DNA of 64,000 bases from CAKZLS01 sp963771545 (GTDB taxonomy: Bacteria > Pseudomonadota > Alphaproteobacteria > Rhodospirillales > Defluviicoccaceae), in contig CAVYTX010000002.1 of NCBI GenBank assembly GCA_963771545.1, forward strand, positions 1,116,001 to 1,180,000, in the 5' to 3' direction. The position numbers and the translations under genes are program-made. Positions within the stretch are counted from its first letter, which is position 1. Each line of letters opens with the position of its first letter. Positions 9,240 to 17,556 of the stretch are shown one piece after another. Below the pieces are notes generated by a model. It saw only the letters and a list, made by a program, of their open reading frames with translations. It made no database searches and was not told where the DNA came from.

Positions 9240-9761
9240 TCAAAGAGTAGATCCGACGGAAAATTGGAATTCGATGGGCTCTGCCAATTGCCCAGGTGGA
9301 ATCCGAGTAAGCAACTCTGAAGCATTAAGTCCGAGAATAGGATGGCTCCAGTCAGGCGCAAGTTCAACGAGAGGCTTGAGCACGAAAACCCTTTCGTGCA
9401 TTCGCGGGTGAGGCAACCTCACGTCCTTACCGGGGCCGCTAATTTCATCGTTGTAAACTAGCAGGTCTAAATCCAAAACGCGTGCTGCGTTTTTAACCCC
9501 GCGCCTACGACCAAATTTGTCCTCCACGGCATGTAGCACAAGTAGCAGTTCCCTGGCATCATGGTGCGTCGTCACCTCGATAACACCGTTAATGAAAGGT
9601 GGTTGGTCGGAAGCGGGTATTGGCAAACTCCGATACCAGCGCGATCGTCGCACTAACGTCACCTCCATTGCGCCAAGCATCCCAAGAGCGTGAGTGCACG
9701 TTCTCATAGGTGGCCCATAATCAGGGCTTTCGAGATTTGCTCCGATGCCAATCATAATCAC
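9240..9761 (-). CDS. folK: 2-amino-4-hydroxy-6-hydroxymethyldihydropteridine pyrophosphokinase
   Basis: Folate pathway kinase that pyrophosphorylates the pterin before joining with p-aminobenzoate. The N-terminus IGIGANLESPDYGPP corresponds to the family's GSNxG loop. The family signature is RVLDLDLLVYNDE, with the two Mg-binding Asp residues, and LPHPRMHERVFVLKPL follows. Length 173 is normal. It lies upstream of rsh with a 224-bp gap that contains no gene. Confidence 0.95.
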   Translation of the reverse strand: MIMIGIGANLESPDYGPPMRTCTHALGMLGAMEVTLVRRSRWYRSLPIPASDQPPFINGVIEVTTHHDARELLLVLHAVEDKFGRRRGVKNAARVLDLDLLVYNDEISGPGKDVRLPHPRMHERVFVLKPLVELAPDWSHPILGLNASELLTRIPPGQLAEPIEFQFSVGSTL

Positions 9762-9930
9762 CAGCTTTGTCCTGTTTTCCGCTCTTGCAGCGGTCTGCGC
9801 GTGGGCCTAGTTATGTAGAGCAACGCCTGCTGCAGGGACCACATAGTGATATAAAGTCTCTAAACGCACGATTGTTGCGCGAAATATGTTTCGAGCCACA
9901 AGTCGGCGGATATTAATAGGACTATTGATA

Positions 9931-10533
9931 ATGATTTTTTATCCACAAGAACGCATAGGATTATTTATTGACGGTTCCAATTTGTATGCGGCAGCGAGGG
10001 CGCTAAATTTTGACATCGATTACAAACGTCTACTCGATCTTTTTGCGGCAAAGGGACGTTTGATTCGAGCCTTCTATTACACTGCGTTGGTCGAAGATCA
10101 GGAATATTCACCCATTCGGCCGCTGATCGACTGGTTAGACTATAATGGCTACTCCATGGTCACCAAACCCACCAAGGAATTTACCGACGCGTCAGGCCGT
10201 CGGAAAATTAAGGGCAACATGGATATTGAACTGGCCATTGACGTTATGGAAATGGCCGAGCATCTCGATCACATCGTGCTGTTTTCCGGAGACGGCGATT
10301 TCCGGCGATTGGTTGAAGCTGTTCAACGAAAAGGATCTCGCGTCACTGTTGTCAGCACCGTGCGGTCCCAACCACCCATGGTCGCTGATGAATTGCGTCG
10401 CCAGGCTGATGTTTTCGTCGAACTACAAGAGCTGCAGCCGAGTATAGCACGCGGCACTCATGGTCGAGAGGACCGCCAGGAGAATGGCGAGGGCCAACCG
10501 GTTACTCCGGCGGACATTTTGGAAGAGGTTTGA
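9931..10533 (+). CDS. NYN-domain (LabA/DUF88-type) putative ribonuclease
   Basis: A PIN-like NYN domain protein. The N-terminal Asp is in RIGLFIDGSNLYAAARAL, the central acidic residues are in KGNMDIELAIDVMEMA, and the C-terminal HIVLFSGDGDFRRLVEAV completes the acidic metal site of the fold. Such proteins are predicted or shown endoribonucleases in RNA turnover; the substrate here is unknown. The start at ATG 9931 fits the domain; an in-frame ATG at 9886 gives a less likely leader. The stop is one base before the GTG start of the next gene. Confidence 0.9.
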   Translation: MIFYPQERIGLFIDGSNLYAAARALNFDIDYKRLLDLFAAKGRLIRAFYYTALVEDQEYSPIRPLIDWLDYNGYSMVTKPTKEFTDASGRRKIKGNMDIELAIDVMEMAEHLDHIVLFSGDGDFRRLVEAVQRKGSRVTVVSTVRSQPPMVADELRRQADVFVELQELQPSIARGTHGREDRQENGEGQPVTPADILEEV

Positions 10534-10534
10534 G

Positions 10535-11185
10535 GTGTTCGATAGGAATTCCGGGGTGCCGTCCATTCCGGATCCAGATTGTTCACTCTGCCCAAGGCTT
10601 CAACAATTTCGAAACGGAAATCGCGATCACTTTCCCGAATGGCATAATGCGCCAGTCCATTCCTTTGGAGTCGACGACGCTCGATTGCTGATTGTGGGTC
10701 TCGCCCCCGGTCTCAAGGGTGCCAACCGTACTGGCCGCCCTTTTACCGGCGACTTCGCCGGAGAGCTTCTATATGGAGTTCTAAAAGATTTTGGATTGGC
10801 CCTGGGTTCTTACAGGGCCGAAGCCAAAGATAACTTCGCCTTGATCGGTTGCCGCGTCACCAATGCCGTTCGCTGTGTGCCCCCTGAAAATCGGCCCAAC
10901 GGCATCGAAATCAAAAATTGTAACCAGTTTCTTAAAAGTGAAGTCCGTAGTCTTAAATCACTGAGAGCGATTCTCGCCCTAGGCACCATTGCGCACGGCG
11001 CAACCTTGACCGCACTGGGCGAGCGCAGATCGGCGATACCTTTTCGCCACGGCGAAGTTTATCCGTTACGCGGGAGCCTTGTCCTAGCCGATAGCTATCA
11101 TTGCTCACGCTTGAACACAAACACTCGGCGGCTAACTCGAGAAATGTTTGAGGCCGTGTTTCACTCTCTGGTAAGATTTCTATGA
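10535..11185 (+). CDS. uracil-DNA glycosylase, family 5 (UDGb-like)
   Basis: Base-excision repair enzyme removing uracil and other deaminated bases. The family 5 motif GLAPGLKGANRTGRPFTGDF is complete, without the catalytic Asp/Asn pair of family 1. The C-terminal motif is SYHCSRLNTNTRRLT, and an Fe-S cluster is suggested by CSLCPRL and two later Cys (CRVTNAVRC). The GTG at 10535 is preferred because a ribosome site (GGAAGAGG) lies just upstream. An ATG at 10460 would add a 25-residue stretch overlapping the NYN gene and unlike the family. Confidence 0.88.
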   Translation: MFDRNSGVPSIPDPDCSLCPRLQQFRNGNRDHFPEWHNAPVHSFGVDDARLLIVGLAPGLKGANRTGRPFTGDFAGELLYGVLKDFGLALGSYRAEAKDNFALIGCRVTNAVRCVPPENRPNGIEIKNCNQFLKSEVRSLKSLRAILALGTIAHGATLTALGERRSAIPFRHGEVYPLRGSLVLADSYHCSRLNTNTRRLTREMFEAVFHSLVRFL

Positions 11186-11287
11186 AAAGTGAATTGGCCA
11201 TCCGTCCCACTTAATCCTTGCTTCTCGAAGCAAGGTCCCACGGTGAACAACGATCTCAGTCCCGCATTCTGTAGCTGAATTGCGGTC

Positions 11288-11779
11288 CTAACTTTTTTCC
11301 CGCATGAGCCGTGCCTTTTGGCGCTTCCATTCTCTGTCTTTGTCCGCGAGGCGCTTGTCGGCCTTCTGTTTACCGCGCGCCAGTGCCAACGCTACCTTGG
11401 CGAGCCCCCTCTGGTTGAAGTAGATGGAGAGGGGAACTATGGTCATGCCCTCCCGTCTCACGGCGCCAATCAATTTTCGGATTTCAAGCCGGTGCAAGAG
11501 CAGCTTTCTCGGTCTTCTCGGTTCGTGCCCGAAGTGACGCGCCGCCCCGTATTCCGGTATATGAGCGTTAAACAGAAAAATGTCGCCGGCTTTATCGCGC
11601 GCAAACAATTCAGCGATCGACGCATGTCCTTGACGAAGGGACTTCACCTCGGTGCCAACCAAGGCTATTCCCGCTTCAAATGTGTCTTCGATCGAGTAAT
11701 CGTGGCGCGCCTTCCGGTTTTGCGCCGCAAGCTTCCCACCTCCGATCCCCTTCGCTTTTTTTCTATTTTTTCCGGCCAT
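11288..11779 (-). CDS. smpB: SsrA-binding protein SmpB
   Basis: Partner of tmRNA in rescue of stalled ribosomes. The protein has 163 residues. The conserved start of the barrel is NRKARHDYSIEDTFEAGIAL, then LVGTEVKSLRQGHASI. The C-terminal lysine/arginine-rich tail (GKQKADKRLADKDREWKRQK) enters the decoding path. It lies 22 bases downstream of dapA on the same strand, a common alphaproteobacterial pair. The tmRNA gene is not seen in this window. Confidence 0.97.
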   Translation of the reverse strand: MAGKNRKKAKGIGGGKLAAQNRKARHDYSIEDTFEAGIALVGTEVKSLRQGHASIAELFARDKAGDIFLFNAHIPEYGAARHFGHEPRRPRKLLLHRLEIRKLIGAVRREGMTIVPLSIYFNQRGLAKVALALARGKQKADKRLADKDREWKRQKARLMREKS

Positions 11780-11801
11780 AGCCGTTACATACTGAAAACA
11801 C

Positions 11802-12677
11802 TCAGGCTAACACGCCAGCAGCGATCATGGCCCCTCTCACGATCGCCTTGCTTTCCTCGCCGATATCAACAAGCGGCAGACGCACCTCGGAGGCGCACTT
11901 GTTGAGGACGCTCACGGCATATTTCACCGGCGCCGGACTTGTCTCGCAGAACAGAGCGCTATGCAACAGCACCAACTTGTCTTGAAGCGCCATTGCCTTT
12001 TTCACATCTCCGCCCCGCCAAGCTCCATGCATTTCGGCGCACAAAGCGGGAGCGACATTCGCCGTCACCGAAATACAACCGTGTCCGCCCGCGACAAGAA
12101 ACGGAAGCGCGGTACCATCCTCTCCCGACAGCTGGCAGAAATCACCGCCAATCTCGGCGCGCGTCCGAATCGGGCGCGCAAGATCCTGGGTCGCGTCCTT
12201 GACACCGGCAATGTTGGGAAGGCGAGCCAACCTTGCCATGGTCTCAACGGTCATGTCCACCACGCAGCGCGACGGAATGTTGTAAATGATGATCGGCAGG
12301 TCGCACGCGTCATTAATAGCGCGGTAGTGTTGGAAAAGGCCCTCCTGACTGGGTTTGTTGTAATAGGGCGTCACCACCAGCACGGCATCCGCGCCGGCCT
12401 TCTCGGCATGTCGGCTGAGTTCCACGGCTTCGGTGGTTGAGTTCGATCCCGCCCCCGCGATCACCGGAATTCTTCCCGCGGCCGCGTCGATACAAACCTC
12501 CACCACTTGCTTATGCTCGGCATGGCTCAACGTGGGCGACTCACCGGTCGTTCCGCATGGAACCAAGCCCTCGGTACCCTGCTCCACATGCCACTCGATC
12601 AGCGCGCGGTATGCGGCCTCGTCAAACACGCCGCTTCTGAACGGAGTGATCAGGGCGACAATCGAGCCCTTAAACAT
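11802..12677 (-). CDS. dapA: 4-hydroxy-tetrahydrodipicolinate synthase
   Basis: First committed step of lysine and diaminopimelate synthesis: condenses pyruvate with aspartate semialdehyde. The pyruvate-binding loop is GTTGESPTLSHAEH, the catalytic Tyr is in IIYNIPSRCVVDMT, and the Schiff-base Lys is in AGVKDATQDLARP. The length of 291 is typical. It is divergent from slt; copy B of the dispersed repeat lies in the intergenic space just upstream of its start. Confidence 0.97.
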   Translation of the reverse strand: MFKGSIVALITPFRSGVFDEAAYRALIEWHVEQGTEGLVPCGTTGESPTLSHAEHKQVVEVCIDAAAGRIPVIAGAGSNSTTEAVELSRHAEKAGADAVLVVTPYYNKPSQEGLFQHYRAINDACDLPIIIYNIPSRCVVDMTVETMARLARLPNIAGVKDATQDLARPIRTRAEIGGDFCQLSGEDGTALPFLVAGGHGCISVTANVAPALCAEMHGAWRGGDVKKAMALQDKLVLLHSALFCETSPAPVKYAVSVLNKCASEVRLPLVDIGEESKAIVRGAMIAAGVLA

Positions 12678-12689
12678 GTTAATGCCTCC

Positions 12690-12727
12690 TTACACCAACG
12701 ATCATTGACAATAACCCATTGTGATCG
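12690..12727 (+). repeat. dispersed ~38-bp repeat, copy B
   Basis: Reads TTACACCAACGATCATTGAC then AATAACCCATTGTGATCG. It lies 13 bases upstream of the dapA start codon, between the divergent dapA and slt genes, so it may overlap the promoters. Confidence 0.75.
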
Positions 12728-12864
12728 CGGGTATTGCCCCCCGTTGACTCGCCTGAACCATACCGATGGATACGCGGTTTGCAAGGGCCGCACCTTTTTC
12801 GGGACGCTCGCGGGTGAGATCGCGAACATCTATAGCGGTACGCGCGCAATTTCGGTAGAGAGGA

Positions 12865-14895
12865 ATGCGCTCTATGTCACAAACACGATGCAGAGCGCAA
12901 CGGATTCGACGGAAGGGTGCGGCGTCCGTGTTGGTAAGAGCGACGATATTCCTATTGGCACTGTGTCCCATGCTGTTGCCGTCTTCAATAGCATTCGCGG
13001 CATTGCCTTCGGAACAGAACTTTCGAAGAGGCGAGGCCGCGTTCGCGGCGGCAAAGGCCGGCGATTGGCTAAAAGTCCGGGAAATCGGCAACGGCATAAG
13101 CGATCCGACGCTCCAAAACCTGCTAACCTGGGCCGACCTTATTCGATCAACGGCGAACGCCTCCTTTGAGGATAGAGCCAACTTCATCCTCGAAAACCCT
13201 GAATGGCCATGGCAACGAAGGGTTCGGCGCCTTGCCGAAGAGTCCATGCGCGCGACAATGCGCCCCGAAGCGGTCATATCGTGGTTTGAACGCTTCGAGC
13301 CCTTGACCAACCAAGGCCGCCAGCTATTGGGAACGGCGCTTCTCGCGGTTGGAAACCACGTTCAGGGCCGAGAAGTCCTTCGTGATGCATGGATCAAACG
13401 CGACTTCTCGGCGGCCGAAGAACAACACTTTGTTCAACGGTTCGGTACGCTGTTGACGAAAGATGCGCACTCTCGCCGCCTGGATTGGCTGTTGTGGGAA
13501 GGAGATGGCGACCAAGCGCGGCGGATGTTTCCCCATGTCGATCCGGGCGATCGATTGACCGCCGTCGCGCGGATGCGACTTCGTGACATGTCCCCCGGCG
13601 CCGACGCCGCCATCGCCATGGTCCCGCAAACGCGCCGGTATGATCCGGCTCTTGTCTATGAACGTCTACGGTGGCAGAGGCGGCGGGAGTTCAACGAAGC
13701 CGCCCGCAATACACTTCAAGCCTATCCCCTAGACCAGGTGCGTCCGAAAATGTGGTGGGGGGAACGCTCGATTCTCTCCCGGCGGGCCTTGGCGGAAGGA
13801 TATGTGTCCGAAGCGTATCGCACCGCCAGGGACCATGCGCTCACCGAGGGCGCCGAATTCGCCGACGCAGAATGGCTGTCGGGCTGGATCGCGTTAAGGT
13901 TCCTTGGAGAACCAAAGCAAGCCGCTAGCCATTTCGAACAAATGTTCAAGGGCGTGAGTTATCCGATCAGCCGCGCTCGCGGAGCATACTGGCTGGGACG
14001 CGCGGCAGACGCATTGGGCGACCGGCTCCTGGCCGCCCGATGGTACCAAACCGCAGCCCAACATCCCACGACTTTTTACGGCCAACTGGCAACCCTGAAA
14101 CTTGGGGGCAAGTTGCGATTGCCTCCAAATCCACACCCGACGCCCGAGGAAGCGAGGGCATTCAAAAAAAATGAACTGGTGCGAGCTGTCGAAATTCTGG
14201 CGGCCTATAAACAAACGAACCGGCTAAGACCCTTTGTCTTGCGCGTCGGTGAACTCGAGGACTCACTTGGTTGGAAAGCGCTAGCCGCCGCTTTGGCCAA
14301 TGCACATGGCCAGCACGATCTGGCCATTACGATCTCAAAGCAGGCGGAGAGAAAGGGCCGTCCATTGATGACAGATGGCTATCCATCGATCGCCACTCCG
14401 GAATCTCGCCCGCCGTCGATACCAGTGTTGGAGAAACCTCTTGTTCTGGCCATGGTGCGTCAAGAAAGCGCTTTCAGGACCAATGCGGTCAGCCCCGCCG
14501 GAGCACGCGGATTGATGCAGCTGATGCCGGGCACCGCTAGTCAAGTGGCCCGCAAGATCAATGTCCCCTACTCCCGATCACGCCTGACCACGGATCCAAC
14601 CTACAATCTAAAGCTTGGCGAAGCGTACATGGGCGGGCTGCTGCAACGGTTTGACGGCTCTTATGTCCTGGCGTTGGCCGCTTACAACGCCGGGCCGGAG
14701 AGGGCCTCCACGTGGATGAATGCCAATGGCCAGGCTCGAGAGAGCGTAAATTCAGCGATCGACTGGATCGAACAGATCCCTTTCGAGGAAACCCGCAACT
14801 ACGTTCAAAGGATTTTGGAGAGTTTGCAAATTTACCGTATGCAGGTCGATGGATCGGGATCGGGTGTTACAATCGAGGACGATCTGAGAAGGTAA
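12865..14895 (+). CDS. slt: soluble lytic murein transglycosylase
   Basis: Periplasmic enzyme cleaving peptidoglycan glycan strands with formation of anhydro-muramic ends. A basic N-terminus and hydrophobic signal segment (residues ~22-45, ending SIAFA) precede a long alpha-helical superhelix. The C-terminal SLT domain shows the catalytic Glu in AMVRQESAFRTNAVSPAGAR, then GLMQLMPGTA, and YNAGPERASTWM. At 676 residues it is the usual Slt70-type size. Alternative start: an ATG three codons later. Confidence 0.94.
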   Translation: MRSMSQTRCRAQRIRRKGAASVLVRATIFLLALCPMLLPSSIAFAALPSEQNFRRGEAAFAAAKAGDWLKVREIGNGISDPTLQNLLTWADLIRSTANASFEDRANFILENPEWPWQRRVRRLAEESMRATMRPEAVISWFERFEPLTNQGRQLLGTALLAVGNHVQGREVLRDAWIKRDFSAAEEQHFVQRFGTLLTKDAHSRRLDWLLWEGDGDQARRMFPHVDPGDRLTAVARMRLRDMSPGADAAIAMVPQTRRYDPALVYERLRWQRRREFNEAARNTLQAYPLDQVRPKMWWGERSILSRRALAEGYVSEAYRTARDHALTEGAEFADAEWLSGWIALRFLGEPKQAASHFEQMFKGVSYPISRARGAYWLGRAADALGDRLLAARWYQTAAQHPTTFYGQLATLKLGGKLRLPPNPHPTPEEARAFKKNELVRAVEILAAYKQTNRLRPFVLRVGELEDSLGWKALAAALANAHGQHDLAITISKQAERKGRPLMTDGYPSIATPESRPPSIPVLEKPLVLAMVRQESAFRTNAVSPAGARGLMQLMPGTASQVARKINVPYSRSRLTTDPTYNLKLGEAYMGGLLQRFDGSYVLALAAYNAGPERASTWMNANGQARESVNSAIDWIEQIPFEETRNYVQRILESLQIYRMQVDGSGSGVTIEDDLRR

Positions 14896-14910
14896 TCATC
14901 CGGAGCTGTC

Positions 14911-15417
14911 ATGTTTGCCGAACGGCACATTCGCCAAGCGGAAGACGTGCTTGATCGATGCCGGACGATGAGCCTGCGGCTGGCGACCGCGGAATCCTGC
15001 ACGGGAGGGCTGATTGCCGCCTGCCTTACCGCCGTTCCGGGCTCGTCCGATGTATTCGATCGGGGCTTCGTGACGTACGACAACGCCGCAAAGGTCGAAA
15101 TGCTCGGAGTCACGGAAGCCTCGCTCGCCGCTCACGGCGCGGTCAGCGAAGCGGTGGCTTGCGCCATGGCGGAAGGCGCGCTCGCGAACGCGGCCGCCCA
15201 GATCGCCGTCGCCACAACCGGTATCGCCGGCCCGGGCGGCGGAACAAAAACCAAACCCGTCGGTCTTGTTTATATCGCCGTTGCGGGACTGGGACGCACG
15301 ACGCGTTGCACAGGAAACGTGATAAAGGGAAATCGAGAAAGCGTCCGGATTACGGCCATGGAGCAATCGCTTTCCATGATGCAACAGTACCTCTCAAAAA
15401 AACCAAGTGAACTCTGA
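14911..15417 (+). CDS. pncC: nicotinamide-nucleotide amidase (CinA C-terminal domain type)
   Basis: Stand-alone CinA C-terminal domain that deamidates nicotinamide mononucleotide to nicotinate mononucleotide in NAD recycling. The signature LATAESCTGGLIAACLTAVPG with the catalytic Ser is complete, and AVATTGIAGPGGGTKTKPVG closes the site. The 168-residue length is normal. It follows slt by 15 bases and converges with the RatA-type gene. Confidence 0.94.
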   Translation: MFAERHIRQAEDVLDRCRTMSLRLATAESCTGGLIAACLTAVPGSSDVFDRGFVTYDNAAKVEMLGVTEASLAAHGAVSEAVACAMAEGALANAAAQIAVATTGIAGPGGGTKTKPVGLVYIAVAGLGRTTRCTGNVIKGNRESVRITAMEQSLSMMQQYLSKKPSEL

Positions 15418-15443
15418 AGGCGAGAACGCCCCTCAAGCTTTTG

Positions 15444-15890
15444 TTACCTGCTATCCGCGCCGTAAATGGACCTAGCGCGCTTTTCGAATGCGCCAACCAT
15501 CCGTTGAACCGCTTGATTGAAAAGCGAGCCGATCACTTTCTGTAGGGCTCGAGAGCGGAACTCGAAATCGATATAGAAATCGATCACGCAGTTGCCACGA
15601 TCATCCTGTTCGAAGACCCAATGATTGGTGAGATGATGGAATGGCCCCTCTCGATAAACCACATCAATGCGATTGGGTCGGACCAAATCTACACTGGAAG
15701 TGAAACGCTCTCGGAAAACCTTAAAACCGATAACAAGATCGGCGACAAACGAGTTTGGGCCTTGCCGTCGCCGCACGCGAGTGGCGACGCACCACGGTAG
15801 AAATTCGGGATAGCGCTCGACGTCCGCGACGAGATCGAAGATCTGCTCGGGTGTGTAGGGAACGGTGCGCTTTTCAGCGTGAGTGGGCAT
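15444..15890 (-). CDS. RatA/Coq10-family START-domain protein
   Basis: A 148-residue SRPBCC (START-like) protein: YTPEQIFDLVADVERYPEFL, PWCVATRVRRR, then GFKVFRERFTSSVDL. Members bind hydrophobic ligands (Coq10 supports ubiquinone function) and the E. coli relative RatA was described as inhibiting 70S assembly. In alphaproteobacteria this gene next to lipA is more likely a ubiquinone-binding helper than a toxin; that is inference. It starts 22 bases after the lipA stop. Confidence 0.9.
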   Translation of the reverse strand: MPTHAEKRTVPYTPEQIFDLVADVERYPEFLPWCVATRVRRRQGPNSFVADLVIGFKVFRERFTSSVDLVRPNRIDVVYREGPFHHLTNHWVFEQDDRGNCVIDFYIDFEFRSRALQKVIGSLFNQAVQRMVGAFEKRARSIYGADSR

Positions 15891-15911
15891 ACCACGGAGG
15901 ATAGGTAAAAG

Positions 15912-16853
15912 TTACGCTCTGGCAAGCACCGCTTTTCGAGCCGTTCGTAAGGCTTCAAAGTCTTTATCGGCGTGATAGGACGAACGAGTCAAAGGAGACG
16001 ACGCCACCATCAAGAAGCCTTTCATCATGCCGATTCGCTTGTACTCCTCGAATTCCTCGGGAACCACGAATTGATCGACGGCGGCATGCCTGGGGGTTGG
16101 CTGCAAATATTGGCCGATTGTGAGAAAATCAACCCCCGCCAACACCAGGTCGTCCATGACCTGCAGAACCTCTCCACGCGCTTCGCCGAGCCCCACCATA
16201 ATCCCTGATTTGGTGAAAACGTCGGGTTTCAGGTGTTTGGCCTGATCAAGGAGCCTGAGCGATTGGTAGTAACGCGCCCCGGGCCGAATTGTGGGGTAAA
16301 GCCGAGGTACGGTCTCCAAGTTATGATTGAGGACGTCGGGCCCCGCGTCGACAACGGCTTCAAGCGCCCCATTCTTGCCGCGAAAGTCGGGAGTCAAGAC
16401 CTCAATGGTCGTTTCAGGGGAGATCCGGCGAATCCGTTCTATGCAACGAGCAAATTGAGAAGCGCCCCCGTCGTCCAGATCGTCACGATCGACCGAAGTA
16501 ATCACCACATGCCGCAAGCCCATGCTCGCGGTTGTGATCGCGACATTGTCGGGCTCCAACGGATTGACCGCGCCAGGTTTGCCGGTCGCGACGTTGCAGA
16601 ATGCGCAAGCGCGCGTGCAAATGTCCCCCAGAATCATTACGGTCGCGTGCTTTCGCTCCCAACATTCCCCGATATTGGGGCAGGCGGCTTCCTCGCAAAC
16701 CGTATGCAGGCCGTGTTCCCGCATGAGACGACGCGTCTCAACATATCCTTGGGTGGTTGGCGCCTTTACCCGAATCCAATGAGGCTTGCGGGGCGACGGG
16801 CTAACCGGACGATTAACCTTCTCCGGATGCCGTACTTTGTGGGAGTTGCTCAT
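15912..16853 (-). CDS. lipA: lipoyl synthase
   Basis: Radical-SAM enzyme inserting two sulfurs into protein-bound octanoate to make lipoate. The N-terminal cluster motif is CEEAACPNIGEC and the radical-SAM motif is CTRACAFC. The C-terminal SSPLTRSSYHADKDF holds the Ser ligand. The start at 16853 (MSNSHKVRH) is the first residue fitting the family; the open frame extends to 16988 without conservation. In many alphaproteobacteria pdh genes lie between ftsB and lipA; here none do. Confidence 0.96.
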   Translation of the reverse strand: MSNSHKVRHPEKVNRPVSPSPRKPHWIRVKAPTTQGYVETRRLMREHGLHTVCEEAACPNIGECWERKHATVMILGDICTRACAFCNVATGKPGAVNPLEPDNVAITTASMGLRHVVITSVDRDDLDDGGASQFARCIERIRRISPETTIEVLTPDFRGKNGALEAVVDAGPDVLNHNLETVPRLYPTIRPGARYYQSLRLLDQAKHLKPDVFTKSGIMVGLGEARGEVLQVMDDLVLAGVDFLTIGQYLQPTPRHAAVDQFVVPEEFEEYKRIGMMKGFLMVASSPLTRSSYHADKDFEALRTARKAVLARA

Positions 16854-16995
16854 GAAAGGGATATGGAGGGACTCCGATTTGCCGTCAAGCTTGGGGTTGC
16901 TTTTGTTGGAGACGGTTCGGGTCGACCGCCAGAATCGAAGCAGGCCCAGGGCGGCAAATGCACGCTGTTCAGCGGACAAACCCAGCACGTACGCT

Positions 16996-17033
16996 TTATA
17001 CCAACGGTCGTTAATAATGACCCATTGTGACGG
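16996..17033 (+). repeat. dispersed ~38-bp repeat, copy C
   Basis: Reads TTATACCAACGGTCGTTAAT then AATGACCCATTGTGACGG. It lies between the ftsB stop and the lipA start (both minus strand). Confidence 0.75.
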
Positions 17034-17042
17034 CCGTTAGTA

Positions 17043-17369
17043 CTATTGGTCGCCCGCCGATTTCACGAAAATGATTGTCTCGTCACGATGTCCGAAATTC
17101 AAGATCCTCCTTGACCATTCATCCAACATGTCCGGATCCAGACTGTCCGGCCGCAGAAGGCCCACTCGGTGCTCAAGGATGTTTCGTTCGGCGCGGATCT
17201 GGTTCAATTCAACACCCGCCGTCGTCAAGCGTTGTCCCAAACTTCGCCAAGCGATTAATCCGCGGTCACCATGGATGACATGATAAACAAAATAGCTAAC
17301 GATACAAATGCCAATCGCCGGACCAAGCACATGGCGCGCACGTGCGCGAAATTCAGCAACAAGAGCCAT
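17043..17369 (-). CDS. ftsB: septum formation initiator, FtsB/DivIC family
   Basis: Small bitopic cell-division protein. One membrane segment (about residues 16-34, GPAIGICIVSYFVYHVI) is followed by a coiled coil (LGQRLTTAGVELNQIRAERN) and the family motif around LLRPDSLDPDMLDEWSRRIL. In alphaproteobacteria it is found next to eno, as here. The start at 17369 (MALVAEF) is preferred over 17387. Confidence 0.9.
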   Translation of the reverse strand: MALVAEFRARARHVLGPAIGICIVSYFVYHVIHGDRGLIAWRSLGQRLTTAGVELNQIRAERNILEHRVGLLRPDSLDPDMLDEWSRRILNFGHRDETIIFVKSAGDQ

Positions 17370-17493
17370 CGCGCACTTTATCCACAATCAGCAGCAAAAA
17401 AAACTACCTTTAGCTTTCCGCCTTATTGGGAGCGACCCTGACCCGATTTCTATCAATCCTCCAGCATCTTATTGGGTTGACGTGGGCAGTCAT

Positions 17494-17527
17494 CAAAAAA
17501 ATAGGGGCGGGTCAAAGGACCCGCCCA
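17494..17527 (-). terminator. rho-independent terminator of eno
   Basis: Read on the minus strand: stem GGGCGGGTC, loop CTTT, stem GACCCGCCC, then a run containing TATTTTTTT. It lies about 30 bases after the eno stop codon. This is one of the clearest terminators in the window. Confidence 0.9.
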
Positions 17528-17556
17528 AAATACGGCAAGAAAGCCACGTACTCCGT

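Noticed and set aside
10460..10534. Longer start for the uracil-DNA glycosylase
   Set aside because: The extra 25 residues are Arg-rich, overlap the NYN gene, and a GTG with a good ribosome site follows directly.
12507..13169. 220-codon plus-strand frame across dapA and the start of slt
   Set aside because: Overlaps two conserved genes in other frames and has no domain.
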